From NCBI GenBank assembly GCA_030652255.1, contig JAUSAZ010000024.1, positions 1 through 33,684 on the forward strand: a stretch of DNA of 33,684 bases. Direction: 5' to 3'. The notes under the pieces were generated by a model. The model had not been told where the DNA came from and searched no databases. It saw only the letters and a list, made by a program, of their open reading frames with translations. Source of the DNA: Myxococcales bacterium. GTDB lineage: Bacteria > Myxococcota_A > Polyangia > Polyangiales > Ga0077539. Below, one piece after another: positions 1-7,969 of the stretch (its first letter is position 1; every line of letters starts with the position of its first letter). Both the position numbers and the translations under genes were made by a program.

Positions 1-126
1 GGCGATGGACATCACCGTATCGAGAACGGCGCCGCGCCTCCTGGTGATGGCCATCACGGTGCTGGCGCGCCCACCGTGCTCTGTGACGATGGACATCGAT
101 CAGTCGGCGCGGCCCAACCTCAATGA
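1..126. repeat. Three-copy 42-nt periodic repeat with near-palindromic core
   Basis: The decamer GATGG(A/C)CATC occurs at 4-13, 46-55 and 88-97, so the copies start exactly 42 nt apart. The middle copy lies in a perfect 14-nt palindrome, GTGATGGCCATCAC (44-57). Flanking bases are also partly conserved (ggYgatggMcatcac at the first two copies). A 42-nt period equals 14 codons. The GC-rich codon position fits either the plus frame from ATG 5 or a minus-strand frame that starts at ATG 96-94 and runs off the left edge. Both give a 14-residue repeating peptide, and I cannot choose between coding repeat and DNA site array. Confidence 0.5.
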
Positions 127-240
127 AACGGCTTCTCTACAAACGGAGAGAGCGTCGTCGGGGGGCGGGACTCGGGCGCGCTCGACCGGCCGACGGACCT
201 CGGTCCGCAGTGCACGACGGGGCAGACCGCCTGCGGCGGG

Positions 241-3200
241 GTGTGCGTCGACCTGCAGGGCAACCGCGACAACTGCGGCGCCTGCGGCACCGTCTGTCAG
301 GGCGGGCTCGTGTGCGTGATGGGGAGCTGCGCCATCAGCTGTCCGTCGGGCCAGAGCCTGTGCGGCAACCAGTGCGTGACGACGACCACCGACCGCGCCA
401 ACTGCGGCGCCTGCGGTCGAACCTGCGCGGCGGGCCAGGTGTGCTCCAACGGGGCGTGCGCGGTCGACTGCGCGGCCGACCTCGCCACCTGCGCCCCGCC
501 GGCGGACGCCGACGCGGGCGCCGACGGGGGCGCGGCGCGCTACTGCGCCAACACCCGGGTCGACCGCGAGAACTGCGGCGGCTGCGGCGTGCGCTGCGCC
601 GCGGGCCAGGTCTGCGAGAACTCCGCCTGCGTGCTCACCTGCGCCGCGGGCACGACCATCTGCTCGGGCTCGTGCCGCGACCTGCAGACCGACCGCGCCC
701 ACTGCGGCGCCTGCGGCACCGCGTGCACGGCGGGGCAGGTGTGCTCCAACGGGGCGTGCTCGCTGACCTGCGCCGCGGGCTTCACGGCCTGCGAGGGCGC
801 CGGCACCGGCGGGATGGACGGCGGCGCGGGCGAGCGCTTCTGCACGAACGTTCGCACCGACCGGGCCAACTGCGGCGCCTGCGGGACGAGCTGCGGCGCC
901 GGGCAGGTGTGCGTCGACGGGGTGTGCGCCGTGACCTGCGTCGCGGGCACGGACAACTGCTCGGGCGTGTGCCGGGACTTCGCCACGGACGTCAACAACT
1001 GCGGCGCGTGCGGCAACGTGTGCCCGTCGGGGACGCTCTGCTCGCGCGGCACCTGCACCGTGTCGTGCCTCACGGGGCTGACCAACTGCTCGGGCGTGTG
1101 CCGCGACGTCACCACGGACATCAACCACTGCGGCGCGTGCGGCATGGCCTGCCCGGCGGGCCAGGTGTGCAGCGCGGGGGCGTGCGCCGTGTCGTGCGGC
1201 GCGGGCACCACCAACTGCGCGGGCACCTGCCGCGACGTGAGCAGCGACCGGCTCAACTGCGGCGCGTGCGGGACGGCCTGCGCCTCGGGCCAGGTGTGCA
1301 CCGCGGGCGCCTGCGTGACGACCTGCGTGGCGGGGCAGACGGACTGCGCCGGCACCTGCCGGGCGCTCGACACCGACCGGGCCAACTGCGGCGCGTGCGG
1401 GGTGGTGTGCCCGTCGGGCCAGGTGTGCAGCGCGGGGGCGTGCGCCGTGTCGTGCCTGTCGGGCACGACGAACTGCTCGGGCGTGTGCCGCGACCTGACG
1501 ACGGACACCAACCACTGCGGCGCCTGCGGCACCGCCTGCCCGAGCGGGCAGGTGTGCTCGGGCAGCGCGTGCGCGGTGTCGTGCGTGGCGGGCACCACGA
1601 GCTGCTCGGGCGTGTGCCGCGACCTGCAGACGGACACCAACCACTGCGGCGCCTGCGGCCGCGGGTGCGCCTCGGGGCAGGTGTGCAGCGCGGGCGTGTG
1701 CACCGTGTCGTGCGTCGCGGGCACGAGCAACTGCTCGGGCGTGTGCCGCGACCTCGCGACGGACCGGGGCAACTGCGGCGCCTGCGGCGCGGCGTGCCCG
1801 GGCGGCCAGGTGTGCGCGCGCGGCACCTGCCAGGTGTCGTGCGTGTCGGGCACCTCGGACTGCGCGGGCGTGTGCCGCGACCTCACCACCGACCGGGCCA
1901 ACTGCGGCGCGTGCGGCGTGGCGTGCCCGAGCGGGCAGGTGTGCGCCAACAGCGTGTGCGGCGTGAGCTGCATCGCGGGCACCAACAACTGCGCGGGCGT
2001 GTGCCGCGACCTGCAGACCGACCGGGCCAACTGCGGCGCGTGCGGGACGGCCTGCGCGACGGGTGAGATCTGCGACCGCGGCGCCTGCCAGGTGTCCTGC
2101 GGCGCCGGGACGACGGACTGCTCGGGCGTGTGCCGCGACACGCGCACCGACCGGGCGAACTGCGGCGCGTGCGGCAACGCCTGCGCCTCGGGCCAGGTGT
2201 GCAGCGCGGGCGTGTGCACGGTGTCGTGCGGCGCCGGGACGACCAACTGCAGCGGCACCTGCCGGGACACCCGCACCGACCGGCTCAACTGCGGCGCCTG
2301 CGCGCGGGCCTGCGCGGACGGAGAGGTGTGCGTCGGGAGCGCCTGCACCCTGTCGTGCCAGGCGGGGCTCTCCAACTGCTCCGGCTCGTGCCGCGACCTG
2401 CAGACCGACCGGGCGCACTGCGGCGCGTGCGGGACGGCCTGCGCGGCGGGCGAGATCTGCTCCACCGGGCGCTGCATCGTGAGCTGCTCGGCGGGCGGGA
2501 CGGTGTGCAGCGGCGTCTGCCGCGACCTCAACAACGACGGCGCCAACTGCGGCGCCTGCGGGCGGGTGTGCTCGGCGGGCCAGGCCTGCGTGGCGGGGGT
2601 GTGCGCGGTGAGCTGCGGCGGCAGCCTCAACAACTGCTCGGGCGTGTGCCGCGACCTGCAGACCGACCGCTCGAACTGCGGCGCCTGCGGCAACGCGTGC
2701 GGCGCGGGGCAGATCTGCGCGAGCGGGGTGTGCGTGCTCTCCTGCGCCTCGGGGACGACGGCGTGCGGCGCCGCGTGCCGCGACCTCGCGACGGACCGCC
2801 TGCACTGCGGCGCGTGCAACAACGCCTGCGGCGCCGGGCAGATCTGCCAGGCGGGCCGCTGCGTGCTCTCCTGCGCCGCGGGGCTCACGGAGTGCGGCGG
2901 CGCGTGCCGGGCGCTGCAGATCGACCGCGCCAACTGCGGCGCGTGCAACAACGTGTGCGCCGCGGGGCAGATCTGCACCGCGGGCGTGTGCGTGCTCGAC
3001 TGCCCGGCGGGCCAGACGGTGTGCGCGGGCCGCTGCGTCAACCTCCAGAACGACTCCAGCAACTGCAACGCCTGCGGCACGGCGTGCCCGAGCGGGCAGG
3101 TGTGCTCGAGCGGCGCGTGCGTGGGCGTCTGCGGCGCGGGGCAGCTGGTGTGCGGCGGCGTCTGCGTGACGCCGGCGACGGACACGAGCCACTGCGGCGC

Positions 3201-3900
3201 GTGCAACAGCGTGTGCCCGGCGCGCGCCAACGCGCGGGCGACCTGCGCGGCGGGCACCTGCGGCATCGCCTGCCAGACGGGCTTCGCCAACTGCGACGGC
3301 AACGGCGTCAACGGCTGCGAGGTCGACACCACCACCAGCCTGGCGAACTGCGGCGCGTGCAACAACGCGTGCCCGGCGCGCGCCAACGCCACGGCCACCT
3401 GCCAGGCGAGCCTCTGCGGGTTCACCTGCAACCCGGGCTTCGCCAACTGCGACGGCAACGCCGCCAACGGCTGCGAGGTGAACCTCAACACCGACGCCGC
3501 CAACTGCGGCACCTGCGGCAACCGCTGCACCGGGTCGTGCAACGCCGGCTCCTGCGGCTGCCTCACGGGGGGCCTGCTGCCGCCGGCGGCCTGCCGCACC
3601 GGCACCGACCCCTTCACCGGCAGCCCCTGGGTGGTCTGCCGCGCGGACTGCAACTCGGCGTGGGTCAACGCCAACAACAGCGGGCAGTACCACGCCGCGT
3701 ACATCTGCCAGCAGCTGGGCTACCGCACCATCGGCAACTGGGACGGCACCTTCGGCTCGGTCTGCGGGTACAACCAGCCGTCCGCGTCGTGCAGCTCGCC
3801 GGGCAGCGAGCGCATGGGGCGCAGCGAGGGCCCCAACTGCGGCTCGGACGCCAACGGCGGCATCTACTGCCAGACCGTGATGTGGCAGTGCCTCCGGTGA
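241..3900 (+). CDS. Giant cysteine-repeat protein (Stig1-like/MXAN_6577-like), 5' end unresolved
   Basis: About 25 tandem repeats of roughly 43 residues follow the pattern NCxGxCRDLxTDRxNCGACGxxC-xxGxxCxxGxC. This belongs to the myxobacterial cysteine-rich repeat family that resembles plant Stig1 domains. Cysteine spacing suggests each repeat is a disulfide-stapled module in a secreted or surface protein. The last two repeats switch to a CDGNxxNGCEV subtype. The final ~110 residues form a different cysteine-containing cap (QQLGYRTIGNWDGT, VCGY). The first in-frame start codon is GTG 241, which lies inside the first repeat. The frame is open back to 127, just after an in-frame TGA at 124-126, and codes for a linker (DSGALDRPTDLGPQC) with no start codon. 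No signal peptide or lipobox is visible, unlike in the two relatives downstream. The gene may be frameshifted or truncated at its 5' end. Function is unknown; an adhesin or surface scaffold is a guess. Confidence 0.8.
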   Translation: MCVDLQGNRDNCGACGTVCQGGLVCVMGSCAISCPSGQSLCGNQCVTTTTDRANCGACGRTCAAGQVCSNGACAVDCAADLATCAPPADADAGADGGAARYCANTRVDRENCGGCGVRCAAGQVCENSACVLTCAAGTTICSGSCRDLQTDRAHCGACGTACTAGQVCSNGACSLTCAAGFTACEGAGTGGMDGGAGERFCTNVRTDRANCGACGTSCGAGQVCVDGVCAVTCVAGTDNCSGVCRDFATDVNNCGACGNVCPSGTLCSRGTCTVSCLTGLTNCSGVCRDVTTDINHCGACGMACPAGQVCSAGACAVSCGAGTTNCAGTCRDVSSDRLNCGACGTACASGQVCTAGACVTTCVAGQTDCAGTCRALDTDRANCGACGVVCPSGQVCSAGACAVSCLSGTTNCSGVCRDLTTDTNHCGACGTACPSGQVCSGSACAVSCVAGTTSCSGVCRDLQTDTNHCGACGRGCASGQVCSAGVCTVSCVAGTSNCSGVCRDLATDRGNCGACGAACPGGQVCARGTCQVSCVSGTSDCAGVCRDLTTDRANCGACGVACPSGQVCANSVCGVSCIAGTNNCAGVCRDLQTDRANCGACGTACATGEICDRGACQVSCGAGTTDCSGVCRDTRTDRANCGACGNACASGQVCSAGVCTVSCGAGTTNCSGTCRDTRTDRLNCGACARACADGEVCVGSACTLSCQAGLSNCSGSCRDLQTDRAHCGACGTACAAGEICSTGRCIVSCSAGGTVCSGVCRDLNNDGANCGACGRVCSAGQACVAGVCAVSCGGSLNNCSGVCRDLQTDRSNCGACGNACGAGQICASGVCVLSCASGTTACGAACRDLATDRLHCGACNNACGAGQICQAGRCVLSCAAGLTECGGACRALQIDRANCGACNNVCAAGQICTAGVCVLDCPAGQTVCAGRCVNLQNDSSNCNACGTACPSGQVCSSGACVGVCGAGQLVCGGVCVTPATDTSHCGACNSVCPARANARATCAAGTCGIACQTGFANCDGNGVNGCEVDTTTSLANCGACNNACPARANATATCQASLCGFTCNPGFANCDGNAANGCEVNLNTDAANCGTCGNRCTGSCNAGSCGCLTGGLLPPAACRTGTDPFTGSPWVVCRADCNSAWVNANNSGQYHAAYICQQLGYRTIGNWDGTFGSVCGYNQPSASCSSPGSERMGRSEGPNCGSDANGGIYCQTVMWQCLR

Positions 3901-3970
3901 GCTGATCGTCTCCGCTCTTCCCCCCATCGCCCTTCCCCCTCCCTCCCCCTCCAACAACGTGACGTGTCGA

Positions 3971-3988
3971 TCGCCCGGCTCCGGGCGA
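3971..3988. terminator. Perfect inverted repeat between convergent genes
   Basis: TCGCCCGG and CCGGGCGA form an 8-nt perfect inverted repeat, in practice a 7-bp stem with a 4-nt loop. It lies midway between the converging stop codons at 3900 and 4043. There is no T tract, so this is a candidate bidirectional transcription stop rather than a classical intrinsic terminator. A C-rich pyrimidine tract (3917-3953) and a G/A-rich tract (4011-4027) flank it and are partly complementary. Confidence 0.4.
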
Positions 3989-4042
3989 CAGACGCGTCGC
4001 GCTATCGATGGGAGAGAGGAGGGAGGGACGCCGAGCGGACGG

Positions 4043-6508
4043 TCAGCGGCAGACGCCGAGGAGGCAGGGGCGGCCGGGGTTGCAGGCCCGCCCGCAGGCG
4101 CCGCAGTTGGACGCGCTGAGGTTGAGGTTGAAGCACCCGCCCGCGCCGCCGTCGGTGGCGGGGCAGAGGGTCTGACCGAAGCCGCCGCACGCGCAGGCCC
4201 CCGCGGTGCAGACCTGGTTGGCGCCGCACGCGCGGCCGCAGGCGCCGCAGTTGGCCGCGCTGGTCTGGGTGTTCACGCAGCTCGAGCCGCAGAGCATCGT
4301 GCCCGTCGGGCAGGCGCAGCGGCCGGCGGTGCAGGCGGTGCCGCCCGCGCAGGTGTTGCCGCAGGCGCCGCAGTTGGTGCTGCTGGTCTGGAGGTTGATG
4401 CACGCCGAGCCGCACATCGTGTTGCCCGCCGCGCAGACGCAGGCCCCCGCCACGCAGGCCTGACCGGTGCTGCAGCTGCGCCCGCAGGCGCCGCAGTTGG
4501 CGGTGCTGGTCTGGGTGTTGATGCAGGTGTTGCCGCAGCGGGTCTGGCCCGCCGGGCACGCGCAGACGCCCGCCGTGCACACGCTGCCGCCGGTGCAGAC
4601 GGTCGAGCAGTTGCCGCAGCGGAGGTTGTTCGTCTGGAAGTCGAAGCAGCCCGCGCCACCGCCACCGCCGCAGTAGTTCTGCCCACTCGGGCAGGCGCAG
4701 GCGCCGGCCGCGCAGGTCGCCCCGCCGCCACACGCCCGGTTGCACGCGCCGCAGTTGGCGGCGCTCGTCTGGAGGCTCACGCAGTTGCCGTTGCAGTTGG
4801 TGAGGCCCGCCGCGCAGGTGCTGCCGCAGGTGCCGGCGTTGCACACCTGGCCGAAGTTGCAGGTGCGCCCGCAGACCCCACAGTTGGTGCGGCTGTTGAG
4901 CACGTCGGTGCAGGCGCCGTTGCAGAGCATCTGACCCGCCGGGCACGCGCACACGCCCATCCGGCAGCTGGTCGCGCCGGCGCACAGGTTGCCGCACAGG
5001 CCGCAGTTGGTGTTGTTGGTCTGGGGGTTGATGCAGACGCCGCCGCAGAGCAGCGTGCCCGCGGGGCAGGCGCACGCGCCCGCCGCGCAGACCTGGCCGC
5101 CGGTGCACGCCGCGCCGCACGCGCCGCAGTTGGCGCTGTCGGTCTGCGTGCTCACGCACGAGCCGCCGCAGTTGGTGGTGCCCGCCGCGCAGACGAGGGT
5201 GCACACGCCCGCCGAGCAGCTCTGGCTCGCGCCGCAGCGGTTGCCGCACGCGCCGCAGTTCGCCACGTCGGACTGCGTGCTGACACAGGCCCCGGAGCAG
5301 TTGGCGAGGCCCGCGCCGCAGGCGCAGCTCCCCGCCGCGCAGACGCGGCCGCCGGTGCACGCCACGCCGCACGCGCCGCAGTTGGCACCGCTGGTGTTGA
5401 GGTCGAAGCACACGCCGCCGCAGTTGGTGGTGCCGGCGGGGCACTCGACCACGCAGCTGCCGCCCGCGCAGGCCTGGCCGACGCCGCAGGCGCGGCCGCA
5501 CATGCCGCAGTTGCGCGAGTCCGTCGAGGTCGCGGTGCACACGCCGCCGCAGAGGGTCTGGCCCGCGGGGCACGCGCAGGCGCCCGCCACGCAGGTGGTG
5601 CCGCCGGTGCACGCGACGCCGCACGCGCCGCAGTTGGCGCTGCTCGACCCGGTGTCGACGCAGGCGCCCGCGCAGTCGGTGGTGCCCGCCGCGCAGGTGG
5701 CGGCGCAGGCGCCGCTCGCGCACACCTGGCCCGCGGCGCACGCCGTCCCGCACGCGCCGCAGTGGGCCGCGCTGCTGCGGGTGTCGACGCACGCGCCGCC
5801 GCAGAGCGACTGCCCGCCCGGGCACACGCAGGCGCCCGCCACGCAGCTCGACCCGCCCGCGCAGGCAGTGCCGCACGCGCCGCAGTGGGCCGCGCTCGAC
5901 TGGGTGTCCACGCACGCGCCGCCGCAGGAGGTGAGGCCCGCGCCGCAGGTGCCCGCGCACACGCCCGCGGAGCACACCTGCCCCGCCGCGCACGCCGTCC
6001 CGCACGCGCCGCAGTTGGCGGCGCTGCTGTTGGTGTCGACGCACGCGCCGCCGCACGCGACCTGGCCCGCCGGGCACGCGCACGCGCCCGCCGCGCACGT
6101 CGTGCCGCCGGTACAGCTCCTGCCGCAGGCGCCGCAGTGGGCGTCGCTGGAGTTGGTGTCCACGCAGGCCCCCGCGCAGGCCGTGAGGCCCGTGCTGCAG
6201 GTCGGCGCGTCGATGTCCACCGCGTCGTCGGCCGGCGCGTCGATGTCGACCGTGTCGTCGGCCGGCGCGTCGAGCTCGGCCGCGTCTTGCGTCGGCACGT
6301 CGAAGCCGCCGTCGGGCGCCCCGACGTCGACGGGGGTGCGGTCGTCGCCCGGGACATCCACCGTCACCGCTCCGTCGCCGCCGTCGGCGCGGGCGTCGGC
6401 CGTCGGCACATCCTGCCCGCCGCCGACCGGGTCGGGGCTGCACGCCGTCGACATCCCGACCGCAGCGAGCATCGCCACCCATCGTTGAGCGCTTCGCTTC
6501 GTTTCCAT
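4043..6508 (-). CDS. Cysteine-repeat lipoprotein (17 repeats)
   Basis: An 821-residue predicted surface lipoprotein. The N-terminus (METKRSAQRW, then a hydrophobic stretch ending MSTAC) is a signal peptide with a weak lipobox at Cys23. An acidic tether of Asp/Ala/Pro/Val follows to about residue 95, with VDIDAPADD-type repeats. The rest is about 17 cysteine repeats of the form CGGACVDTQSSAANCGACG. Repeats alternate between types ending CxxGxCxxTCAAG and types ending CxAGACACPAG. Start ATG 6508 is chosen because AGGAGG lies 11 nt upstream; a GTG directly before it at 6511 would also fit. The longer open frame upstream to 6835 has no signal peptide. The gene converges on the larger relative at 241-3900. 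There is no distinct C-terminal cap: the protein ends within its last repeat. The family is recognised; the biochemical function is unknown. Confidence 0.87.
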   Translation of the reverse strand: METKRSAQRWVAMLAAVGMSTACSPDPVGGGQDVPTADARADGGDGAVTVDVPGDDRTPVDVGAPDGGFDVPTQDAAELDAPADDTVDIDAPADDAVDIDAPTCSTGLTACAGACVDTNSSDAHCGACGRSCTGGTTCAAGACACPAGQVACGGACVDTNSSAANCGACGTACAAGQVCSAGVCAGTCGAGLTSCGGACVDTQSSAAHCGACGTACAGGSSCVAGACVCPGGQSLCGGACVDTRSSAAHCGACGTACAAGQVCASGACAATCAAGTTDCAGACVDTGSSSANCGACGVACTGGTTCVAGACACPAGQTLCGGVCTATSTDSRNCGMCGRACGVGQACAGGSCVVECPAGTTNCGGVCFDLNTSGANCGACGVACTGGRVCAAGSCACGAGLANCSGACVSTQSDVANCGACGNRCGASQSCSAGVCTLVCAAGTTNCGGSCVSTQTDSANCGACGAACTGGQVCAAGACACPAGTLLCGGVCINPQTNNTNCGLCGNLCAGATSCRMGVCACPAGQMLCNGACTDVLNSRTNCGVCGRTCNFGQVCNAGTCGSTCAAGLTNCNGNCVSLQTSAANCGACNRACGGGATCAAGACACPSGQNYCGGGGGAGCFDFQTNNLRCGNCSTVCTGGSVCTAGVCACPAGQTRCGNTCINTQTSTANCGACGRSCSTGQACVAGACVCAAGNTMCGSACINLQTSSTNCGACGNTCAGGTACTAGRCACPTGTMLCGSSCVNTQTSAANCGACGRACGANQVCTAGACACGGFGQTLCPATDGGAGGCFNLNLSASNCGACGRACNPGRPCLLGVCR

Positions 6509-6888
6509 CACGTCATCCACCTCCTGGGTGTTGGGGCCGCTGGCGACGAGACCCCTGGCGCAACCGCCGAGGTCCCCGCCAGGGGGCCGTCGGGCATACT
6601 CCGCGCCCTCGATCGGACAGCACAAGCCCCATCGAATTGCCCAGGGATCACGGACATATCGCGCGGCTTCGATGCCACCCCGATGGAGACGGAGCCGGGG
6701 CCGTCGGGGGTCGGGCGCTGGGACGGGGCGGGAGCCCTCAGCCCGCTCGGACTGGTCACGGGAGTGATCAGCCGGACATCCCGCCGCGCACGCCCGGGAC
6801 CAGGCGGCGCCTCGGGTCGCCCATCGGGAAATCAAGCCATTCGTGGGCGTCTGGGGCGCGGCACGGATGGTGGAAGGGGGAATGTCCC
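6509..6888. other. 380-bp divergent intergenic region
   Basis: This region separates the divergently transcribed cysteine-repeat lipoprotein (minus) and C40 peptidase (plus). It holds AGGAGG at 6521-6526 on the minus strand for the lipoprotein gene and an inverted repeat at 6552-6585 in its leader. An AGGGGG-type site lies just upstream of ATG 6889. Open frames cross it on both strands, but their codon usage is poor and they only extend the flanking genes. I see no convincing consensus promoter. Confidence 0.5.
6552..6585 (-). promoter_or_regulatory. 9-bp inverted repeat in the leader of the cysteine-repeat gene
   Basis: CCCCTGGCG (6552-6560) pairs perfectly with CGCCAGGGG (6577-6585) across a 16-nt loop. 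It lies 44-77 nt upstream of the start codon at 6508. A TATGCC element on the minus strand (6593-6598) could act as a -10, which would put this hairpin at the very 5' end of the transcript. The role (mRNA stabiliser, operator or attenuator) is inference. Confidence 0.35.
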
Positions 6889-7965
6889 ATGGGACCCACC
6901 GGCTGGCGACGCTCGATGTTCACGTTGGTTCTGGTGGCGACCGCCGGCTCCCTCGCCGCCGCCCCGGGCTGTGTTGGCGACCCCAACGACGTCAACTTCG
7001 ACGAGCCCTGGGGCGACTGGCAGGTCGAGGAGATCGTCGCGGCGTGTACGCGATCGTCGATCCTCGCGGGCACCCCGGCCAACCGCCGCGGCATGATCGA
7101 GCGCGCGATGAACTGGGTCGACAACCGGGTGATGTACTCGCAGACCCCGCAGTCGCGCTGGGGCGGCTACCGCACCGACTGCTCGGGCCTGGTCTCGATG
7201 GCCTGGGGTCTCCCCGCGCCGGGCAACACCACGCACTCCTTCGCGGGCGGCCCCTGGGACAACCGCCGCTCGCACCGCATCGACTGGAGCGACCTCGAGC
7301 CCGGCGACGCCCTCAACAACCCGCAGCACCACATCATGCTCTTCGCGGGCTGGCTCGATGAGCGGCGCACCCGCTTCTGCACCGTGGAGGAGTACAACTG
7401 GGGTCGCCCGGCCTCGATCCTCCACCACTCCATCTACGACAACGCGCGCGGCAGCCAGATTCGCAACGTGTACCAGCCGGTGCGCCTCAACGGCGCCCCG
7501 CCGAGCGCGGGCAGCGGCGGCACCGGCACCGGCGGCACCGGGACCGGCGGAACCGGGACGGGCGGAACCGGAACCGGCGGCACCGGGACCGGCGGAACCG
7601 GCGGCGGGGCCTCGCTCACCGGCGCGCAGTGCTACTCCAACACCCTCCAGCGCTGGATGACGCCGCGCTCGTGCGTCGAGAGCCGTTACGACCGCGACTG
7701 GTACCAGTGCGTCGACGGCGTGTGGCGCCTCGGGGCCAACGCGTACGGCGCGTGCGTCAACACCAACCCCCTCTCGGCGGCCCGCAACGCGACCTGCTCG
7801 TCGTTCACGCTCGGGCGCGACATGGTCGAGGGCAGCTGCGTCCAGAGCCGCCTCGACGACTACTGGTACCAGTGCACGGACACCGGCTGGGTGATCGAGC
7901 GCAGCCTGCCCGGCTCCAACCGCGGGATCATCGGCGCCTGCATGGGCCGCTACCCGCTGCGCTGA
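6889..7965 (+). CDS. Secreted NlpC/P60 (C40)-like peptidase with two C-terminal WYQC modules
   Basis: A 358-residue exported protein. Residues 1-28 are a signal peptide that could end as a lipoprotein signal (LAAAPGC, Cys28). Residues 50-200 have the layout of NlpC/P60 peptidoglycan endopeptidases: YRTDCSGLVSMAW supplies nucleophile Cys98, and GDALNNPQHHIMLFAGW supplies the catalytic His (His148). A (Gly-Gly-Thr-Gly-Thr)n linker of about 27 residues follows. Two related modules of ~50 and ~65 residues then each hold two outer Cys around WYQC-x-DGxW or WYQC-TDTGW, and look like a tandem binding domain. ATG 6889 is chosen because AAGGGGGAA precedes it and the signal peptide begins there. The activity would be cleavage of stem-peptide bonds in the wall, inferred from the fold. 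The stop lies 4 bp from that of the convergent gene. Confidence 0.8.
   Translation: MGPTGWRRSMFTLVLVATAGSLAAAPGCVGDPNDVNFDEPWGDWQVEEIVAACTRSSILAGTPANRRGMIERAMNWVDNRVMYSQTPQSRWGGYRTDCSGLVSMAWGLPAPGNTTHSFAGGPWDNRRSHRIDWSDLEPGDALNNPQHHIMLFAGWLDERRTRFCTVEEYNWGRPASILHHSIYDNARGSQIRNVYQPVRLNGAPPSAGSGGTGTGGTGTGGTGTGGTGTGGTGTGGTGGGASLTGAQCYSNTLQRWMTPRSCVESRYDRDWYQCVDGVWRLGANAYGACVNTNPLSAARNATCSSFTLGRDMVEGSCVQSRLDDYWYQCTDTGWVIERSLPGSNRGIIGACMGRYPLR
7515..7605 (+). repeat. 15-bp tandem repeats encoding a Gly/Thr linker
   Basis: About six units of ggcaccggNacNggcgg encode GGTGT repeats inside the peptidase gene. Third positions vary (ggc/gga, acc/acg), so selection appears to act on the peptide while the tract stays prone to slippage in whole units. 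Confidence 0.75.
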
Positions 7966-7969
7966 CCGA

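Noticed and set aside
123..2066. 647-codon frame starting MKRLLYKRRERR as the N-terminus of the first gene
   Set aside because: It is in the wrong frame for the cysteine repeats and reads as Arg/Gly low complexity. The N-terminus is not a signal peptide.
241..3900. Regular repeats that could suggest a CRISPR array
   Set aside because: Units are in-frame ~129-bp coding repeats with conserved cysteines. There are no short identical repeats with unique spacers and no cas genes.
100..3957. 1285-codon open frame on the minus strand, antisense to the first cysteine-repeat gene (also a 1054-codon one at 540-3704)
   Set aside because: Product is almost only Ala/Arg/Val/Gly repeats. Openness follows from extreme GC bias at third positions, which removes TCA, TTA and CTA on the sense strand. 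The sense frame has clear family homology.
6508..6835. N-terminal extension of the 17-repeat lipoprotein
   Set aside because: The extension has no signal peptide and poor codon usage, while ATG 6508 has AGGAGG and a lipobox directly after it.
3959..7096. 1045-codon plus-strand frame antisense to the second cysteine-repeat gene
   Set aside because: Low-complexity Ala/Arg shadow of the repeat gene, without a plausible domain or signal.
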